Part shown: one piece after another, positions 1-9,993 of the stretch
How the letters are laid out: every line of letters begins with the position of its first letter
Position numbering within the stretch: the stretch's first letter is position 1
Source: Labilithrix luteola
GTDB taxonomy: Bacteria > Myxococcota_A > Polyangia > Polyangiales > Polyangiaceae
Assembly (NCBI RefSeq): GCF_001263205.1
Contig: NZ_CP012333.1
Coordinates: 9,405,501-9,469,500 of the forward strand
DNA length: 64,000 nucleotides
Reading direction: 5' to 3'
The notes under the pieces: model-generated
What the model was told of the DNA's origin: nothing
Databases searched by the model: none
Seen by the model: the letters and a program-made list of their open reading frames with translations, nothing else
Made by a program: the position numbers and the translations under genes

Positions 1-298
1 CCGGACGCACGAAGTGGAGTGTGGCCTGCTGGCCGGCGTCGTCCCAGCGCACGACGCCGAGCAGGCTTCGGTGCTCTGCGGTCGCGCGCGCGAGCAGGCT
101 CTCGTCGTCGTCGCCCGCGCCACCGGGGCGCACGACGATTTCTGCGTCGGGGCCGAGCGTGGTGTGGAGCGCTCGCTCGACGCTAGCACTCGCGCTTGCG
201 CTTGCGCTTGGCTGATTAGGCTGACTCGCTTTTCCCGCGCCTGGGCCTGCGGGCGCGTCCAACACGACGACGAGGACGGAGATCGCCGCAAGGACCAT
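1..298 (-). CDS. N-terminal part of an exported or anchored hypothetical protein (runs off the window)
   Basis: Open frame of 99 codons reading leftward from an ATG at 298 and still open at base 1; an in-frame TGA lies just upstream, so this ATG is the first possible start. The N-terminus is hydrophobic (VLAAISVLVVVLDAPAG), like a signal peptide or anchor. A Ser-Ala repeat encoded by a short GCGCTT-type DNA repeat follows, then a folded-looking segment (TLGPDAEIVVRPGG). I do not recognise the family. The plus-strand frame over the same bases is low-complexity and looks like its antisense. Confidence 0.6.
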   Translation of the reverse strand, partial: MVLAAISVLVVVLDAPAGPGAGKASQPNQPSASASASASVERALHTTLGPDAEIVVRPGGAGDDDESLLARATAEHRSLLGVVRWDDAGQQATLHFVRP

Positions 299-442
299 GA
301 GCGGTCATAGCTCGCAAATCCACCGGAAAAAGCAAGGCCTGCGCGCGCCGAGACGTTCTCCGGCGGAGCTGGGCGAACTCCGCGTGCGTAGACGATTGCG
401 CTGCCTGATCGGACCTCGTTCAAGGTACAGAACGATCTGTAG

Positions 443-1693
443 ATGCTGGCGAGTGGCGCGTCCTTACGAGGTGTGAAGACACCACGCGCGAAGACACAGC
501 GGGCGAAGACACAGGGCGCCGCGTCGAGGTCGCGCGGTGCAACGTTGGGCGCGCTCATCGTCGCCGCCTTTGCGTTCTCCTCCGATGCCCACGCCGATGG
601 CAACGTGACCGCGCGCGCGTCCACCGAGGTCGCCGGCTACAAAGATTCGTTCGCGACGAGCGTGCTCACGCCGAGCATCGGCGCCATCGTCGAGAACCCG
701 ACCGCCGGTTGGGGCGTCAGCGGTCGCTATCTCGTCGACGTCGTTTCGGCCGCCTCGCCGGACATCGTTTCGACGGCTTCACCACGCTGGACCGAGGTCA
801 GGCACGCCGGCACCGTCGGCGGTCGCTACAAGCCGGGGAACTTCGGCGTGGCCGCCTCCGGAGGTGTCTCGTACACGCCGGACTACTTGTCGATCGTCGG
901 AGGCGGTCAGCTGATTCAAGACCTCGACGAGAAGAACCTCACGCTCGTCGCCGGCTACTCCTACGGCCACGATACGATCGGTCGAACGGGCACACCGTTC
1001 TCCGTCTTCTCGCACGACCTCACGTACCACACGATCACGGCGGGCATTTCGCGGGTCGTCAACAAGGGGCTCGTGATCGGCGTCTATGGTGACGCGATCA
1101 TCGAGCGCGGCGATCAGTCCAAGCCATACCGCTACGTCCCGATGTTCGCGCCCGGCGTGGCGCAGGCGATCCCGCGGGGTGCCTCCGTCGACACGGTTGC
1201 GTCGTTCCGCATCCAGGCGCGACCGCTCGAGCAGCTGCCGCTGGAACGCGACCGCTGGGCCGTCACCGGAAGGCTCGCCTGGCGCGCGCAGCGCACGACC
1301 CTTCGCGTCGAAGAGCGGCTCTACACGGATAGTTGGTCGCTCTCGGCGACCACCACCGATGCGCGCTACTTCATCGACCTCGCCGAGCGCGTGACGATCT
1401 GGCCGCACGCACGGCTGCACGTACAGAGCGGGACGAACTTCTGGCAGCGCGCTTACGAGGCCCCTTCGGCGGCCAATCTCCCGGCGTTCCGCACGGGTGA
1501 TCGCGAGCTCGGACCGCTCACGAACGTCGGGCTCGGCGGCGGCCTGCGCTTGGCGCTCGGTAAGCCGGGCGCCGTCAACGACTGGCTTCTCTCGACGACC
1601 TTCGATGGAACCTGGACGTCGTTCGCCGATGCCATCTACGCCACGCAGCGCTTCAGCGGGCTCGTGGCGGTTGCGCTGGAGGTGACGTTCTGA
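443..1693 (+). CDS. DUF3570-type outer-membrane beta-barrel protein
   Basis: 416 residues. A basic N-terminus is followed by a hydrophobic stretch ending in DAHA, a probable signal peptide cut near residue 52. The rest is alternating polar/hydrophobic strands with a C-terminal aromatic residue (VALEVTF), as in outer-membrane barrels. Segments such as GYSYGHDTIGRTGTPF and HDLTYHTITAGISR match what I know of the DUF3570 family. Its stop overlaps the start of the next gene (TGATG), so it probably heads a three-gene operon with two heme-motif lipoproteins. There is no clear ribosome-binding site at 443, and a start slightly downstream is possible. Function is unknown; a surface or electron-transfer role is suggested only by the neighbours. 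Confidence 0.75.
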   Translation: MLASGASLRGVKTPRAKTQRAKTQGAASRSRGATLGALIVAAFAFSSDAHADGNVTARASTEVAGYKDSFATSVLTPSIGAIVENPTAGWGVSGRYLVDVVSAASPDIVSTASPRWTEVRHAGTVGGRYKPGNFGVAASGGVSYTPDYLSIVGGGQLIQDLDEKNLTLVAGYSYGHDTIGRTGTPFSVFSHDLTYHTITAGISRVVNKGLVIGVYGDAIIERGDQSKPYRYVPMFAPGVAQAIPRGASVDTVASFRIQARPLEQLPLERDRWAVTGRLAWRAQRTTLRVEERLYTDSWSLSATTTDARYFIDLAERVTIWPHARLHVQSGTNFWQRAYEAPSAANLPAFRTGDRELGPLTNVGLGGGLRLALGKPGAVNDWLLSTTFDGTWTSFADAIYATQRFSGLVAVALEVTF

Positions 1694-2199
1694 TGCGCGC
1701 TTCGACGCATCGAGGGTACCTCTGCGCCATCGTTGCCATCGTTCTAGGCGTGGCCTTGGCCTCGTGTGACGATCCGGTCCACTCCGACGCCGTCGATGCG
1801 CTCGGGCCGGAGGTGGCCGGGATCCCGCGCGGTCCGCGTCACCGGGCGGGGCAGCCCTGCCTGACGTGCCACGGAGGAGACGGTCCCGGCAGCCCCGACT
1901 TCAGCTTCGGCGGCACCGTCTTCCTGGTGCGCGGCGGTACACAAGGTGTCCCAGGGGTGACGGTGCTCCTGAAGGACGCGCGCGGAGCGACGATCGCGCG
2001 TTCGACCAACGAGGTCGGGAATTTCTATATCCAGAAGTCAGAGTGGTCGCCGGTGTTCCCCGTGTTCGCCACGATTTCGTACGCAGGCGAGGAGCGTCCG
2101 ATGGCGACGCGAATCGGAGGGTCGGGGAGTTGCGCGACGTGCCACCGCGGATCCGGTGACGCGCAGCACATGCCCGGCGTCTTTTTGAGGGACCAATGA
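1693..2199 (+). CDS. Lipoprotein with two CxxCH heme motifs and a carboxypeptidase-regulatory-like fold
   Basis: 168 residues. The N-terminus is a lipoprotein signal with Cys25 in ALASC. CLTCH (56-60) and CATCH (147-151) are classic c-type heme attachment motifs. Between them GVPGVTVLLKDARGATIAR and STNEVGNFYI resemble the Ig-like carboxypeptidase regulatory domain. It is therefore a probable diheme lipoprotein on the periplasmic or outer surface. It overlaps the upstream DUF3570 gene by one base and the downstream lipoprotein by four, indicating translational coupling. Heme attachment is inferred from motifs only. Confidence 0.75.
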   Translation: MRASTHRGYLCAIVAIVLGVALASCDDPVHSDAVDALGPEVAGIPRGPRHRAGQPCLTCHGGDGPGSPDFSFGGTVFLVRGGTQGVPGVTVLLKDARGATIARSTNEVGNFYIQKSEWSPVFPVFATISYAGEERPMATRIGGSGSCATCHRGSGDAQHMPGVFLRDQ

Positions 2200-2714
2200 G
2201 AGCACCGCTCTTCCTCGCGCTCGTCGCCGCGGGAGTCGCGCTCGTCGTGATGGCGCTGGCCCCCTCGGGGTGTTCGTCGCCGGATGCGACCTTGCGTGTC
2301 GACGCCGGAGGACCGGACCGCGCGTCGTTCAAGCCGGTTGCGAACATGTTGGGTCATCGGTGCGGCTCGCTCGACTGCCACGGCTCGCGCTATCGAAACC
2401 TTCGGCTCTATGGCTACGGAGGCCTTCGCCTCGATCCCACCGATCGGCCTGATTTCCCTCAGACCACGGATGCCGAAGCCGATGCGGACTACGAGGCCGT
2501 CGTCGGTCTCGAGCCGGAGATCATGCCTGAAGTCGTCGCTTCGAAGGGCGCCGACGCGAATCGCCTCACGCTGGTGCGGAAGGCGACGGGCCAAGAGGCT
2601 CACAAAGGTGGGCAGCGCATTGCGCCCGGCGATTCGGCCGATACGTGTCTTCTGTCCTGGCTCGGTGGCGCGGTCGACACCCAAGCCTGCAACGCTGCGG
2701 TCCTCGCGCCCTGA
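2196..2714 (+). CDS. Lipoprotein with one atypical heme-type motif (CX4CH)
   Basis: 172 residues. A hydrophobic signal ends at Cys26 in the lipobox APSGC. A single CGSLDCH motif (56-62) has four residues between the cysteines, a spacing seen in some multiheme cytochromes and in many myxobacterial lipoproteins; the following GSRYRNLRLYG block is typical of those. Two more cysteines lie near the C-terminus. The start ATG overlaps the previous stop by four bases. Likely the last gene of the DUF3570/heme-lipoprotein operon. Whether the motif carries heme or only a disulfide is not decidable here. Confidence 0.65.
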   Translation: MRAPLFLALVAAGVALVVMALAPSGCSSPDATLRVDAGGPDRASFKPVANMLGHRCGSLDCHGSRYRNLRLYGYGGLRLDPTDRPDFPQTTDAEADADYEAVVGLEPEIMPEVVASKGADANRLTLVRKATGQEAHKGGQRIAPGDSADTCLLSWLGGAVDTQACNAAVLAP

Positions 2715-2717
2715 TTT

Positions 2718-3704
2718 TCATGGCCGCTCGCACGGTGGCGGAGTCTTCGTGTTCGCGAGGACGAACGCGAGAGCGTCGTGCATCACGCGCTCCATGTCGT
2801 CCGAGTAGAGGTGGCCGGTTTTCGGCATGACGAAGAGGCGTGCAGGAAAACCAGCCGCGACGAGCTCCGTCTCCGTCTTTCGCTCGCCTTCGATCTCGGT
2901 TCCCCATTCACCGGCCACGAGTGAGACGGCCAGCACTCCCGACTTGCACAGCTCGGCGACCTTCAGCGGCGCGTTCGCTTCGATGAGCACGAGGTACGGC
3001 CAGCGGCCTGGATGTCGGCGCGCGATGACGGGCGCGGCGAACGCTCCTCGCGAGTAACCCGTCAGCACCGCTCCGTCGCGTCGAAATCCCGACGGGTACT
3101 TCGCAGCGACCTTCGCGATCGATGCTTCGAGGTCGGCATCCATGAGCGCGACGAGCTCCGACCATGACGGCGCTTCCCAGCTCGGCGGGCCGACGGGGGA
3201 GTCCCCACATCGGCCGTTGCCGGTCGGGCAGATCAGAAAGCCGCTCTCGACCGCGGCGCCGACCCACTTCCCGCAGGCGTACGAAGGCGCTCCGCACATC
3301 CCGTGGAGGTGGCCGATGAGTCGAAGGTGGCCTGACGCGCCGGCCTCGGCTCCGGCGGCGTTCGGGAAGGCAAAGTAGATGGGGCGTTCGGGGGCCAGGA
3401 GCAGCTGATGCGGACCGTCGACGATCGATGGAGAGCGCGGCCGTTCGCGTGTGCTCGAGGTTGGGGGAGCCGCTTTCGTGGTGGTCGAGAGGGGGTCGAG
3501 CGTGTCGCCGGAAGGCCGCAAAACCGACGCGGAAGGCTGGATTTCAGGGCGGCCCGGTGTCGATGGTGCATTTCCGCCAGGCTCGTGTGCCGTGTCGCTC
3601 GGCGTCGTCCTGGTGCAAGCGAGCAGGCTGCTGCTCGCGAGGATGGTTCCAACCAGGATACCGGGGATGGACCGCGCGATGCGTTGCAGCGAGAGTCGGC
3701 GCAT
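2718..3704 (-). CDS. Lipoprotein alpha/beta-hydrolase
   Basis: The ATG at 3704 is preferred because it directly precedes a lipoprotein signal (LVGTILASSSLLAC). A Pro/Ser/Thr-rich linker follows, then an alpha/beta-hydrolase domain with the nucleophile elbow GYSRGAF and a late His in KTGHLYS. The region before the elbow (HLHGMCG, YACGKWV) suggests a cysteine-stabilised lid. Substrate is unknown; an esterase or peptidase anchored to a membrane is the simplest reading. It converges on the heme-lipoprotein operon with only 3 bp between stop codons. A longer start at 3866 is possible but would bury the signal peptide. Confidence 0.65.
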   Translation of the reverse strand: MRRLSLQRIARSIPGILVGTILASSSLLACTRTTPSDTAHEPGGNAPSTPGRPEIQPSASVLRPSGDTLDPLSTTTKAAPPTSSTRERPRSPSIVDGPHQLLLAPERPIYFAFPNAAGAEAGASGHLRLIGHLHGMCGAPSYACGKWVGAAVESGFLICPTGNGRCGDSPVGPPSWEAPSWSELVALMDADLEASIAKVAAKYPSGFRRDGAVLTGYSRGAFAAPVIARRHPGRWPYLVLIEANAPLKVAELCKSGVLAVSLVAGEWGTEIEGERKTETELVAAGFPARLFVMPKTGHLYSDDMERVMHDALAFVLANTKTPPPCERP

Positions 3705-3920
3705 CCCCGCCGACGCGCCCGAGCCGCAAATTTCGGCGCGAATCCGAGCTCGAGCCGCCATGACGCGGGCGCGGGGCACGGCGCGGACGGTTCGGCCCTG
3801 GCGGGGCCCGAGAGCGGACGCGAGAGGATGTTGTTGGCTCCGTCGCATGAACGTTGCCACAGGCACGGTGGAGCGATAATCGTAGTGTAGAGTAAAGTAG
3901 ACGTATTACGTGGCGAACGA

Positions 3921-4412
3921 ATGAGCGACGAAGAAAGCAAGCCGGCAATCCCTACCGTTCGCCCGCCCCCTGGGGACGAAGACGTCTACAGCGCCTCGAC
4001 GGTCGTGGGACCCATGCCCGCGGACTTGCTCGCCATCGTGAGCGGCGTCAGGGCCGAGGAAGAGCGCGCAGCCGCGGCACGTGATGCCGAGACCGGCGAC
4101 AGCAGCCGACCGACGATGGTGCATCCGGTCGACGCCACGGTCGCCGGATCGATTCCGCGCCCACCTCCGATGGGGTCGCTCAAGGAAGACGTGGCTGCCG
4201 TGTTGAACTCGAGCGCCTCGCAGAGCCCGAGCCAGTCGGCTGCGATGAAGACGACGCCGCTGGCCTCGTCCGATCGCGGTCGCGCGCCCGCGATGGCTGG
4301 GCTCGCAAGCGCGCCGACGGGAGCCGTGTCGGGCAATCCGATCGCACCCGTGGTCGGGATCGTCGTCGTGTTCCTCGCGGCAGTTCTCGCCCTCGCAGCG
4401 CTGATTCGCTGA
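3921..4412 (+). CDS. Tail-anchored hypothetical protein
   Basis: 163 residues, Pro/Ala/Ser-rich and probably disordered for the first 135, then one membrane segment at the extreme C-terminus (IVVVFLAAVLALAALIR). This is a tail-anchored layout with the N-terminus in the cytoplasm. I recognise no domain. The stop codon lies inside a short tandem repeat (4400-4423). Confidence 0.5.
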   Translation: MSDEESKPAIPTVRPPPGDEDVYSASTVVGPMPADLLAIVSGVRAEEERAAAARDAETGDSSRPTMVHPVDATVAGSIPRPPPMGSLKEDVAAVLNSSASQSPSQSAAMKTTPLASSDRGRAPAMAGLASAPTGAVSGNPIAPVVGIVVVFLAAVLALAALIR

Positions 4413-4423
4413 TTCGCTGATTC
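4400..4423. repeat. Three tandem copies of an 8-bp unit (GCTGATTC)
   Basis: Three perfect head-to-tail copies of GCTGATTC. They encode the last residues and the stop codon of the tail-anchored protein, so a change in copy number would alter or extend its C-terminus. Confidence 0.9.
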
Positions 4424-4425
4424 GC

Positions 4426-4878
4426 TCAGCTCCGCCGAGTCTTCGGAAACACGTAGATGCGCGCCGATGCGCTCTGAGGGCCGGAGGAGCCACCTCCCTT
4501 CGGCATCTCGCCGTCTAGCAAGGCGAGGGCCATGACGTGGCTCGCCCGCTTCAACCGATCGACGAGGATGGTCGGCGAGATCGAGGCGCACGAGAGCGTG
4601 CAGAGCATCCAGCCGTCGCGAACGGGCGCGGCGTGCACGCAGAAGCGTCCGACCTGGAACGAAGCGAGACGTTCGGCCCCGCCGAGCTGCCTCGCGGTTC
4701 GGACCACGAGGCGCCGCTCGAGATCGTCGTTCGTCCCGCGCGAAAGGACGACGTCGCCCGCGGGTGAGACGAGGATGGCCCCGCCTCCGGCCGCGGCGTA
4801 GTCGACAATCTGCGGAGCCCGCGCGCGAGCTCGATCGGAAAGGAAGGGCGACGATGCGCCGAGCTTCCAGTCGCTCAT
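4426..4878 (-). CDS. Roadblock/LC7-like small protein
   Basis: About 150 residues from an ATG at 4878 (MSDWKLGASSPF). An alternating helix/strand pattern, with AAAGGGAILVSPAGDVVLSRG followed by strands and a long C-terminal helix, recalls the profilin-like Roadblock/LC7 fold that partners Ras-like GTPases in myxobacteria. This is a fold-level guess without a diagnostic motif. A start further upstream at 4953 adds only low-complexity basic sequence. Confidence 0.45.
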   Translation of the reverse strand: MSDWKLGASSPFLSDRARARAPQIVDYAAAGGGAILVSPAGDVVLSRGTNDDLERRLVVRTARQLGGAERLASFQVGRFCVHAAPVRDGWMLCTLSCASISPTILVDRLKRASHVMALALLDGEMPKGGGSSGPQSASARIYVFPKTRRS

Positions 4879-5055
4879 GGAGTGGATGCTAGCGCGCGCT
4901 CGCCGGTGTGCACCTACGCGGCGCGTTACGAACGCCGTCGCCGGCTCATGCACGATTCGCGGGAAATCATGCCCCGGCGGCTTGCGCGCACCTCCACTCA
5001 GGAAGTATGAAAATCAGGCTCTTCCGTTTCACCCTTTAACCTCGGTGTGAGGCTC

Positions 5056-6564
<1,509 letters not shown>

Positions 6565-6698
6565 TCGGCCCGCGAGCTCACCCGCTGCGCGGTTGACGGA
6601 TTCTACCGGCCCCTGACGACCAGCCTGTTGCGGGCGCGTCGTCCGGGGGCTCGGACCGCCGGTCACGGGCGCGGCGACCACTTGCACGCCGGTATTCG

Positions 6699-7325
6699 TC
6701 AGCCTACGGCTGGCGCGCAGAGGCGACGGACGGCGTCCGTGTAGAGATCTGCTGTGTGCTCGGGCGTCGGCCCGTTCGCTTCGCCGCCGCGTTCGGAGAT
6801 GAACCACGCATCGAACGCGGCGCTCATGTTGCGGACCATCTCGGTGAGAAGCCGAAGCGGCATGTCGGTGCGAATGGCGCCGAGCGTTTGGCCGAGTCGG
6901 ACCGTCGTTTCGTACATGCCGTCGATCAGCGACAGGATGTCGGGTGAGGTCAGCTCCCCGAGAAGCTCCTTCTCGCGCTGCACGCAGCGAATGAGGTTGG
7001 TCGCAATGGGATCGACCAACATACGCTCGTAGGAGAGGACGGTCGCGCGGTGGACGAAGAGCCAATAGTCGGCCGCCTTCCTCGGTTGCTCGAGAGCGCT
7101 CATGGCCTCCTCGAACGACCCGTAGCAACGGCGCAGCACCGTGAGGAAGAGGTCTCGCTTGTTGTCGAAGTAGTAGTACGCGGAGCCTTTGCCGAGCCCG
7201 AGGCGCTCGAGCAGCTGGTTGTACGACGTACCCTGGTAGCCCGAGCGTGCGAACTCTGCGGCGGCGACGTCGAGGATCTCGTCCTGTCGCTCGCGGGGGA
7301 GCTGCTCGAACCGCTGGCGTGCCAT
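6699..7325 (-). CDS. TetR/AcrR-family transcriptional repressor
   Basis: 208 residues. The N-terminal HTH is canonical: DEILDVAAAEFARSGYQGT, then YNQLLERLGLGKGSAYYYF and DNKRDLF. The C-terminal half is helical, as in TetR ligand-binding domains. It is transcribed divergently from the CFA synthase/EmrE operon, with a perfect inverted repeat between them (7399-7429). It therefore most likely represses that operon and itself, responding to a lipid-like or toxic ligand. An ATG 36 bases upstream (7361) is an alternative start. Confidence 0.9.
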   Translation of the reverse strand: MARQRFEQLPRERQDEILDVAAAEFARSGYQGTSYNQLLERLGLGKGSAYYYFDNKRDLFLTVLRRCYGSFEEAMSALEQPRKAADYWLFVHRATVLSYERMLVDPIATNLIRCVQREKELLGELTSPDILSLIDGMYETTVRLGQTLGAIRTDMPLRLLTEMVRNMSAAFDAWFISERGGEANGPTPEHTADLYTDAVRRLCAPAVG

Positions 7326-7398
7326 CGGGCCAGCCGTACCACGCCACGCCCAGAACGTCATGGTCGACCGCGCGTGTGACGAACGCCCTAAAATTAAC

Positions 7399-7429
7399 TG
7401 TGTACCGGTGGTAAAACCGATGGTACACA
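7399..7429. promoter_or_regulatory. Palindromic operator between tetR-type gene and CFA synthase operon
   Basis: TGTGTACC at 7399-7406 and GGTACACA at 7422-7429 are perfect inverted arms. A weaker inner inverted repeat (CGGT...ACCG) lies between them. The site sits 8 bp before the CFA start and 74 bp before the regulator start, the usual place for an autoregulatory TetR operator. Binding is inferred. Confidence 0.7.
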
Positions 7430-7436
7430 CTCGGCC

Positions 7437-8597
7437 ATGACAGCGCGTGTCCACGACTTCGTAACGTTCGGTGATGCTCGGCTCGCTCGGCTCTGGGACA
7501 ACCGTCGAGTCCCGATGTCCGACCTCTACGAGGCGTACATCGAAGGGCGGGTCGACATCCCGGACGCCAAGTGGGACGCGCTCTTCGCCGCGCGCAACGA
7601 GGCACTCGCATTCCGTCTGACCGAATCCCACGTGAAGTGGGCGATCACGAACTTCCTGCCCGAGGTCGCGATCCATTCGCGCCGTCAGGACCGGCGCATC
7701 GTCCGCGAACACTACGACCGCGGGAACGACTTCTTCGGCTGGTTCCTGGGCGAGTCGATGGTCTACACGGCCGGCTGGTTCGAGACGCCGGAGACCTCCG
7801 TCGAGGACGCTCAGTACCGCAAGATCGATCGCTGCTGCGAGAAGCTCCGCCTCCAGCCCGGCGAGTCGCTCCTCGACATCGGTTGCGGTTGGGGAACGTT
7901 CGTCGCGCGCGCCGCTCGTGACTTCGGCGTGCATGCCCGCGGCGTCACGCTCGCGCAGGAGCAGGTGGCCTTCGGTACCGACCGCATCGCGAAGTACGGC
8001 GTTTCCGATCGCGCGCAGGTCGAGGTTCGCGATTACCGATCGATCGAGGGCCGATTCGACAAGATCGTGAGCCTCGAAATGGTCGAGCACGTGGGCATCA
8101 AGAACATCGACAAATATTTCGATAAGGTTCATTCGCTCCTGCGTGACGACGGCCTCTTCGTCCTCCAGTGGACAGGAATCCGAAAACTCTACAATCCGCA
8201 GAATCCCCTGACCGCGCTCTCCCTCGCGCCGGAAGACCTGATTTGGTCGCTCTTCATGAATCGGCACATCTTCCCCGGGGCCGACGCGAGCTTGCCGCTC
8301 TCTTCGATGCTCCGCGCGGCGGAAGACGCGGGATTCGAAATCGCCGATGTCGAACGAATGAGCGCGCACTACGTATTGACGCTGCGCGCCTGGCTGAACC
8401 ACTGGATTCAGAATCGCGCCGCGGTCGTCGAGGCCTATGGTGAGCGCTGGTTCCGCCTGTGGCGATTCTTCCTCCACTGGGCTGCGCTCACGGGCGAGCG
8501 CGGTGGCGCGTTCACCTACCAGGTCGTGATGCACAAGAATCACGACACGTTCCCTCGCGGTTTGCAGAGCGAGCGGGGAGGGACGACCACGTCATGA
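7437..8597 (+). CDS. Cyclopropane-fatty-acyl-phospholipid synthase family methyltransferase
   Basis: 386 residues. It transfers a methyl(ene) group from S-adenosylmethionine to unsaturated acyl chains of phospholipids at the membrane. Features: the family signature REHYDRGNDFFGWFLG, SMVYTAGWF, the SAM motif LLDIGCGWGTF near residue 145, and VSLEMVEHVG. A C-terminal aromatic region (ALTGERGGAFTYQVVMHK) fits CFA/mycolic-acid synthase relatives. Its stop overlaps the EmrE start (ATGA), giving a two-gene operon under the TetR-type regulator. Confidence 0.9.
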   Translation: MTARVHDFVTFGDARLARLWDNRRVPMSDLYEAYIEGRVDIPDAKWDALFAARNEALAFRLTESHVKWAITNFLPEVAIHSRRQDRRIVREHYDRGNDFFGWFLGESMVYTAGWFETPETSVEDAQYRKIDRCCEKLRLQPGESLLDIGCGWGTFVARAARDFGVHARGVTLAQEQVAFGTDRIAKYGVSDRAQVEVRDYRSIEGRFDKIVSLEMVEHVGIKNIDKYFDKVHSLLRDDGLFVLQWTGIRKLYNPQNPLTALSLAPEDLIWSLFMNRHIFPGADASLPLSSMLRAAEDAGFEIADVERMSAHYVLTLRAWLNHWIQNRAAVVEAYGERWFRLWRFFLHWAALTGERGGAFTYQVVMHKNHDTFPRGLQSERGGTTTS

Positions 8598-8926
8598 AGT
8601 CGTACGGCCTTCTTGGAGTCGCGATCGTCGCGGAGGTGATCGCCACCTCACTCCAGAAGGCGTCCGAGAACTTCACGCGCGGATGGCCGACGGTCTTCTC
8701 GATCGTCGGCTATCTCGTTGCGTTCTATTTTCTGTCAGGAACGCTGAAAACGCTCCCGACGGGAATTGCCTATGCCATCTGGTCGGGCGTTGGCATTGTC
8801 CTCATCTCACTCGTCGGTCGCTTCGCCTTCGGTCAGCGCCTGGATCCGCCCGCGCTCCTCGGGATGGCGCTCATCATCGCGGGCGTCCTCGTGATCAACG
8901 TGTTCTCGAAGAGCGCGGCTCACTGA
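8594..8926 (+). CDS. emrE: EmrE-like small multidrug resistance transporter
   Basis: 110 residues, the same length as E. coli EmrE. It has the four-helix pattern, the essential membrane Glu14 (IVAEVIATSL), and the block PTGIAYAIWSGVGIVLISL that is nearly invariant in EmrE, then FGQRLD. It exchanges protons for cationic lipophilic compounds as a dimer. It is translationally coupled to the CFA synthase. Joint control by a TetR-type repressor suggests a response to membrane-active cations. Its stop overlaps the convergent CobW gene by a few bases. Confidence 0.93.
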   Translation: MKSYGLLGVAIVAEVIATSLQKASENFTRGWPTVFSIVGYLVAFYFLSGTLKTLPTGIAYAIWSGVGIVLISLVGRFAFGQRLDPPALLGMALIIAGVLVINVFSKSAAH

Positions 8927-9888
8927 GGCCTGCGCGCAGCATCACACGCAGCGAAGCCTCGTGTGAGCGCGGCGCGGTCGAGCCCGAAGCCCACGATGAC
9001 CAGCCGGCTCGTGCGAGGGGCGTCGAGCCACGGCTGCCCGAACGTCACCTCGACGGAGTCGGCGACGCCCTGCACGATCATGCGCTCGTCGACGCCGGTG
9101 ACGGCAAGAATGCCCTTCGTCCGGAAAAGGCGGCCGGCCACTTGGGCGAGGTCCGTTTCGACGAAGTCAGCGAAGCGTTCGCCATCGACCTCGCCGTCGA
9201 GCGTCAGGGAGATCGACTCGTAGACGTGCGAGGCCGAGCGCGCGGGGGCTTCACGCGAGGCGGCGAAGTCGGCGCGGCGTAGGTCGAGCAGCGAGTCGAG
9301 CGAAGGAGCGGCAGGCGCCACGACCTCTCCGCGCGCGGCCTCGGCGAAGAATGCCGCGCCGTTGCGGGTGGCAACGAACGCTCCCGCTTCGGCGAGCCGT
9401 TCCGGGGCGCAGGCATCGGCCCGCGAGAGGAGCACGATGTCCGCGTAGCCCACCTGTTCGAAGACGAGATCGTGGTCGGCGAGCTGTTCGACGCGCGTGG
9501 CGTCCACGACGGTGATGACGCCGTCGAGCGCGAATGCCCCGCTTCGGCCCCCTCGCGCAATCGCCTGCAAGACTCCGGCAGGGGATGCGGCTCCCGAGGT
9601 CTCGACGAGGATCCTCTGCAGTGGCTGCTTGGAGGATGCCAGGTCGTCGAGGGCGCGCACCAGCTCGGCTTGGGTCGTGCAACACACGCACCCGCCCGTG
9701 ATCTCGACGAGCTCCCGCGCGCGTTCGGCAAGGAGCTCTCCATCGATGCCGACGTCGCCATGTTCGTTGACGATGACCGCGATCTCACCCCGTGATCGGC
9801 CCGCGAGCCAACGGTTCACGAGGGTGGTTTTCCCGGCACCGAGAAAGCCGGTCACCACCGTCACGGGGATCTGCACGTCCGCGGTCAT
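8920..9888 (-). CDS. CobW/COG0523-family metal-chaperone GTPase
   Basis: 322 residues. Walker A is GFLGAGKTT (14-22) and the metal-binding CVCC is at 67-70 after the conserved ITGG. VETSGAASPAGV (Walker B region) and the late CobW C-terminal domain (residues about 210-315) complete the family. It hydrolyses GTP to deliver Zn, Co or another metal to a client enzyme. No cobalamin or Zur-linked gene is adjacent, so the metal cannot be told. Confidence 0.88.
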   Translation of the reverse strand: MTADVQIPVTVVTGFLGAGKTTLVNRWLAGRSRGEIAVIVNEHGDVGIDGELLAERARELVEITGGCVCCTTQAELVRALDDLASSKQPLQRILVETSGAASPAGVLQAIARGGRSGAFALDGVITVVDATRVEQLADHDLVFEQVGYADIVLLSRADACAPERLAEAGAFVATRNGAAFFAEAARGEVVAPAAPSLDSLLDLRRADFAASREAPARSASHVYESISLTLDGEVDGERFADFVETDLAQVAGRLFRTKGILAVTGVDERMIVQGVADSVEVTFGQPWLDAPRTSRLVIVGFGLDRAALTRGFAACDAARRPQ

Positions 9889-9993
9889 CGTCGCAGTTTG
9901 AGCCGCCGCGGCGAGAACGTCGAGCCCATCGAGCGCGCCGCGCGGTGCCCCGCCGAGAGCGCGACCGCGCGGGACGGACTCGAACGCCGCCGT

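Noticed and set aside
6699..8543. Minus-strand frame extending the TetR gene to 614 codons
   Set aside because: Only the last 208 residues are TetR; the rest is antisense to the CFA synthase and crosses the operator.
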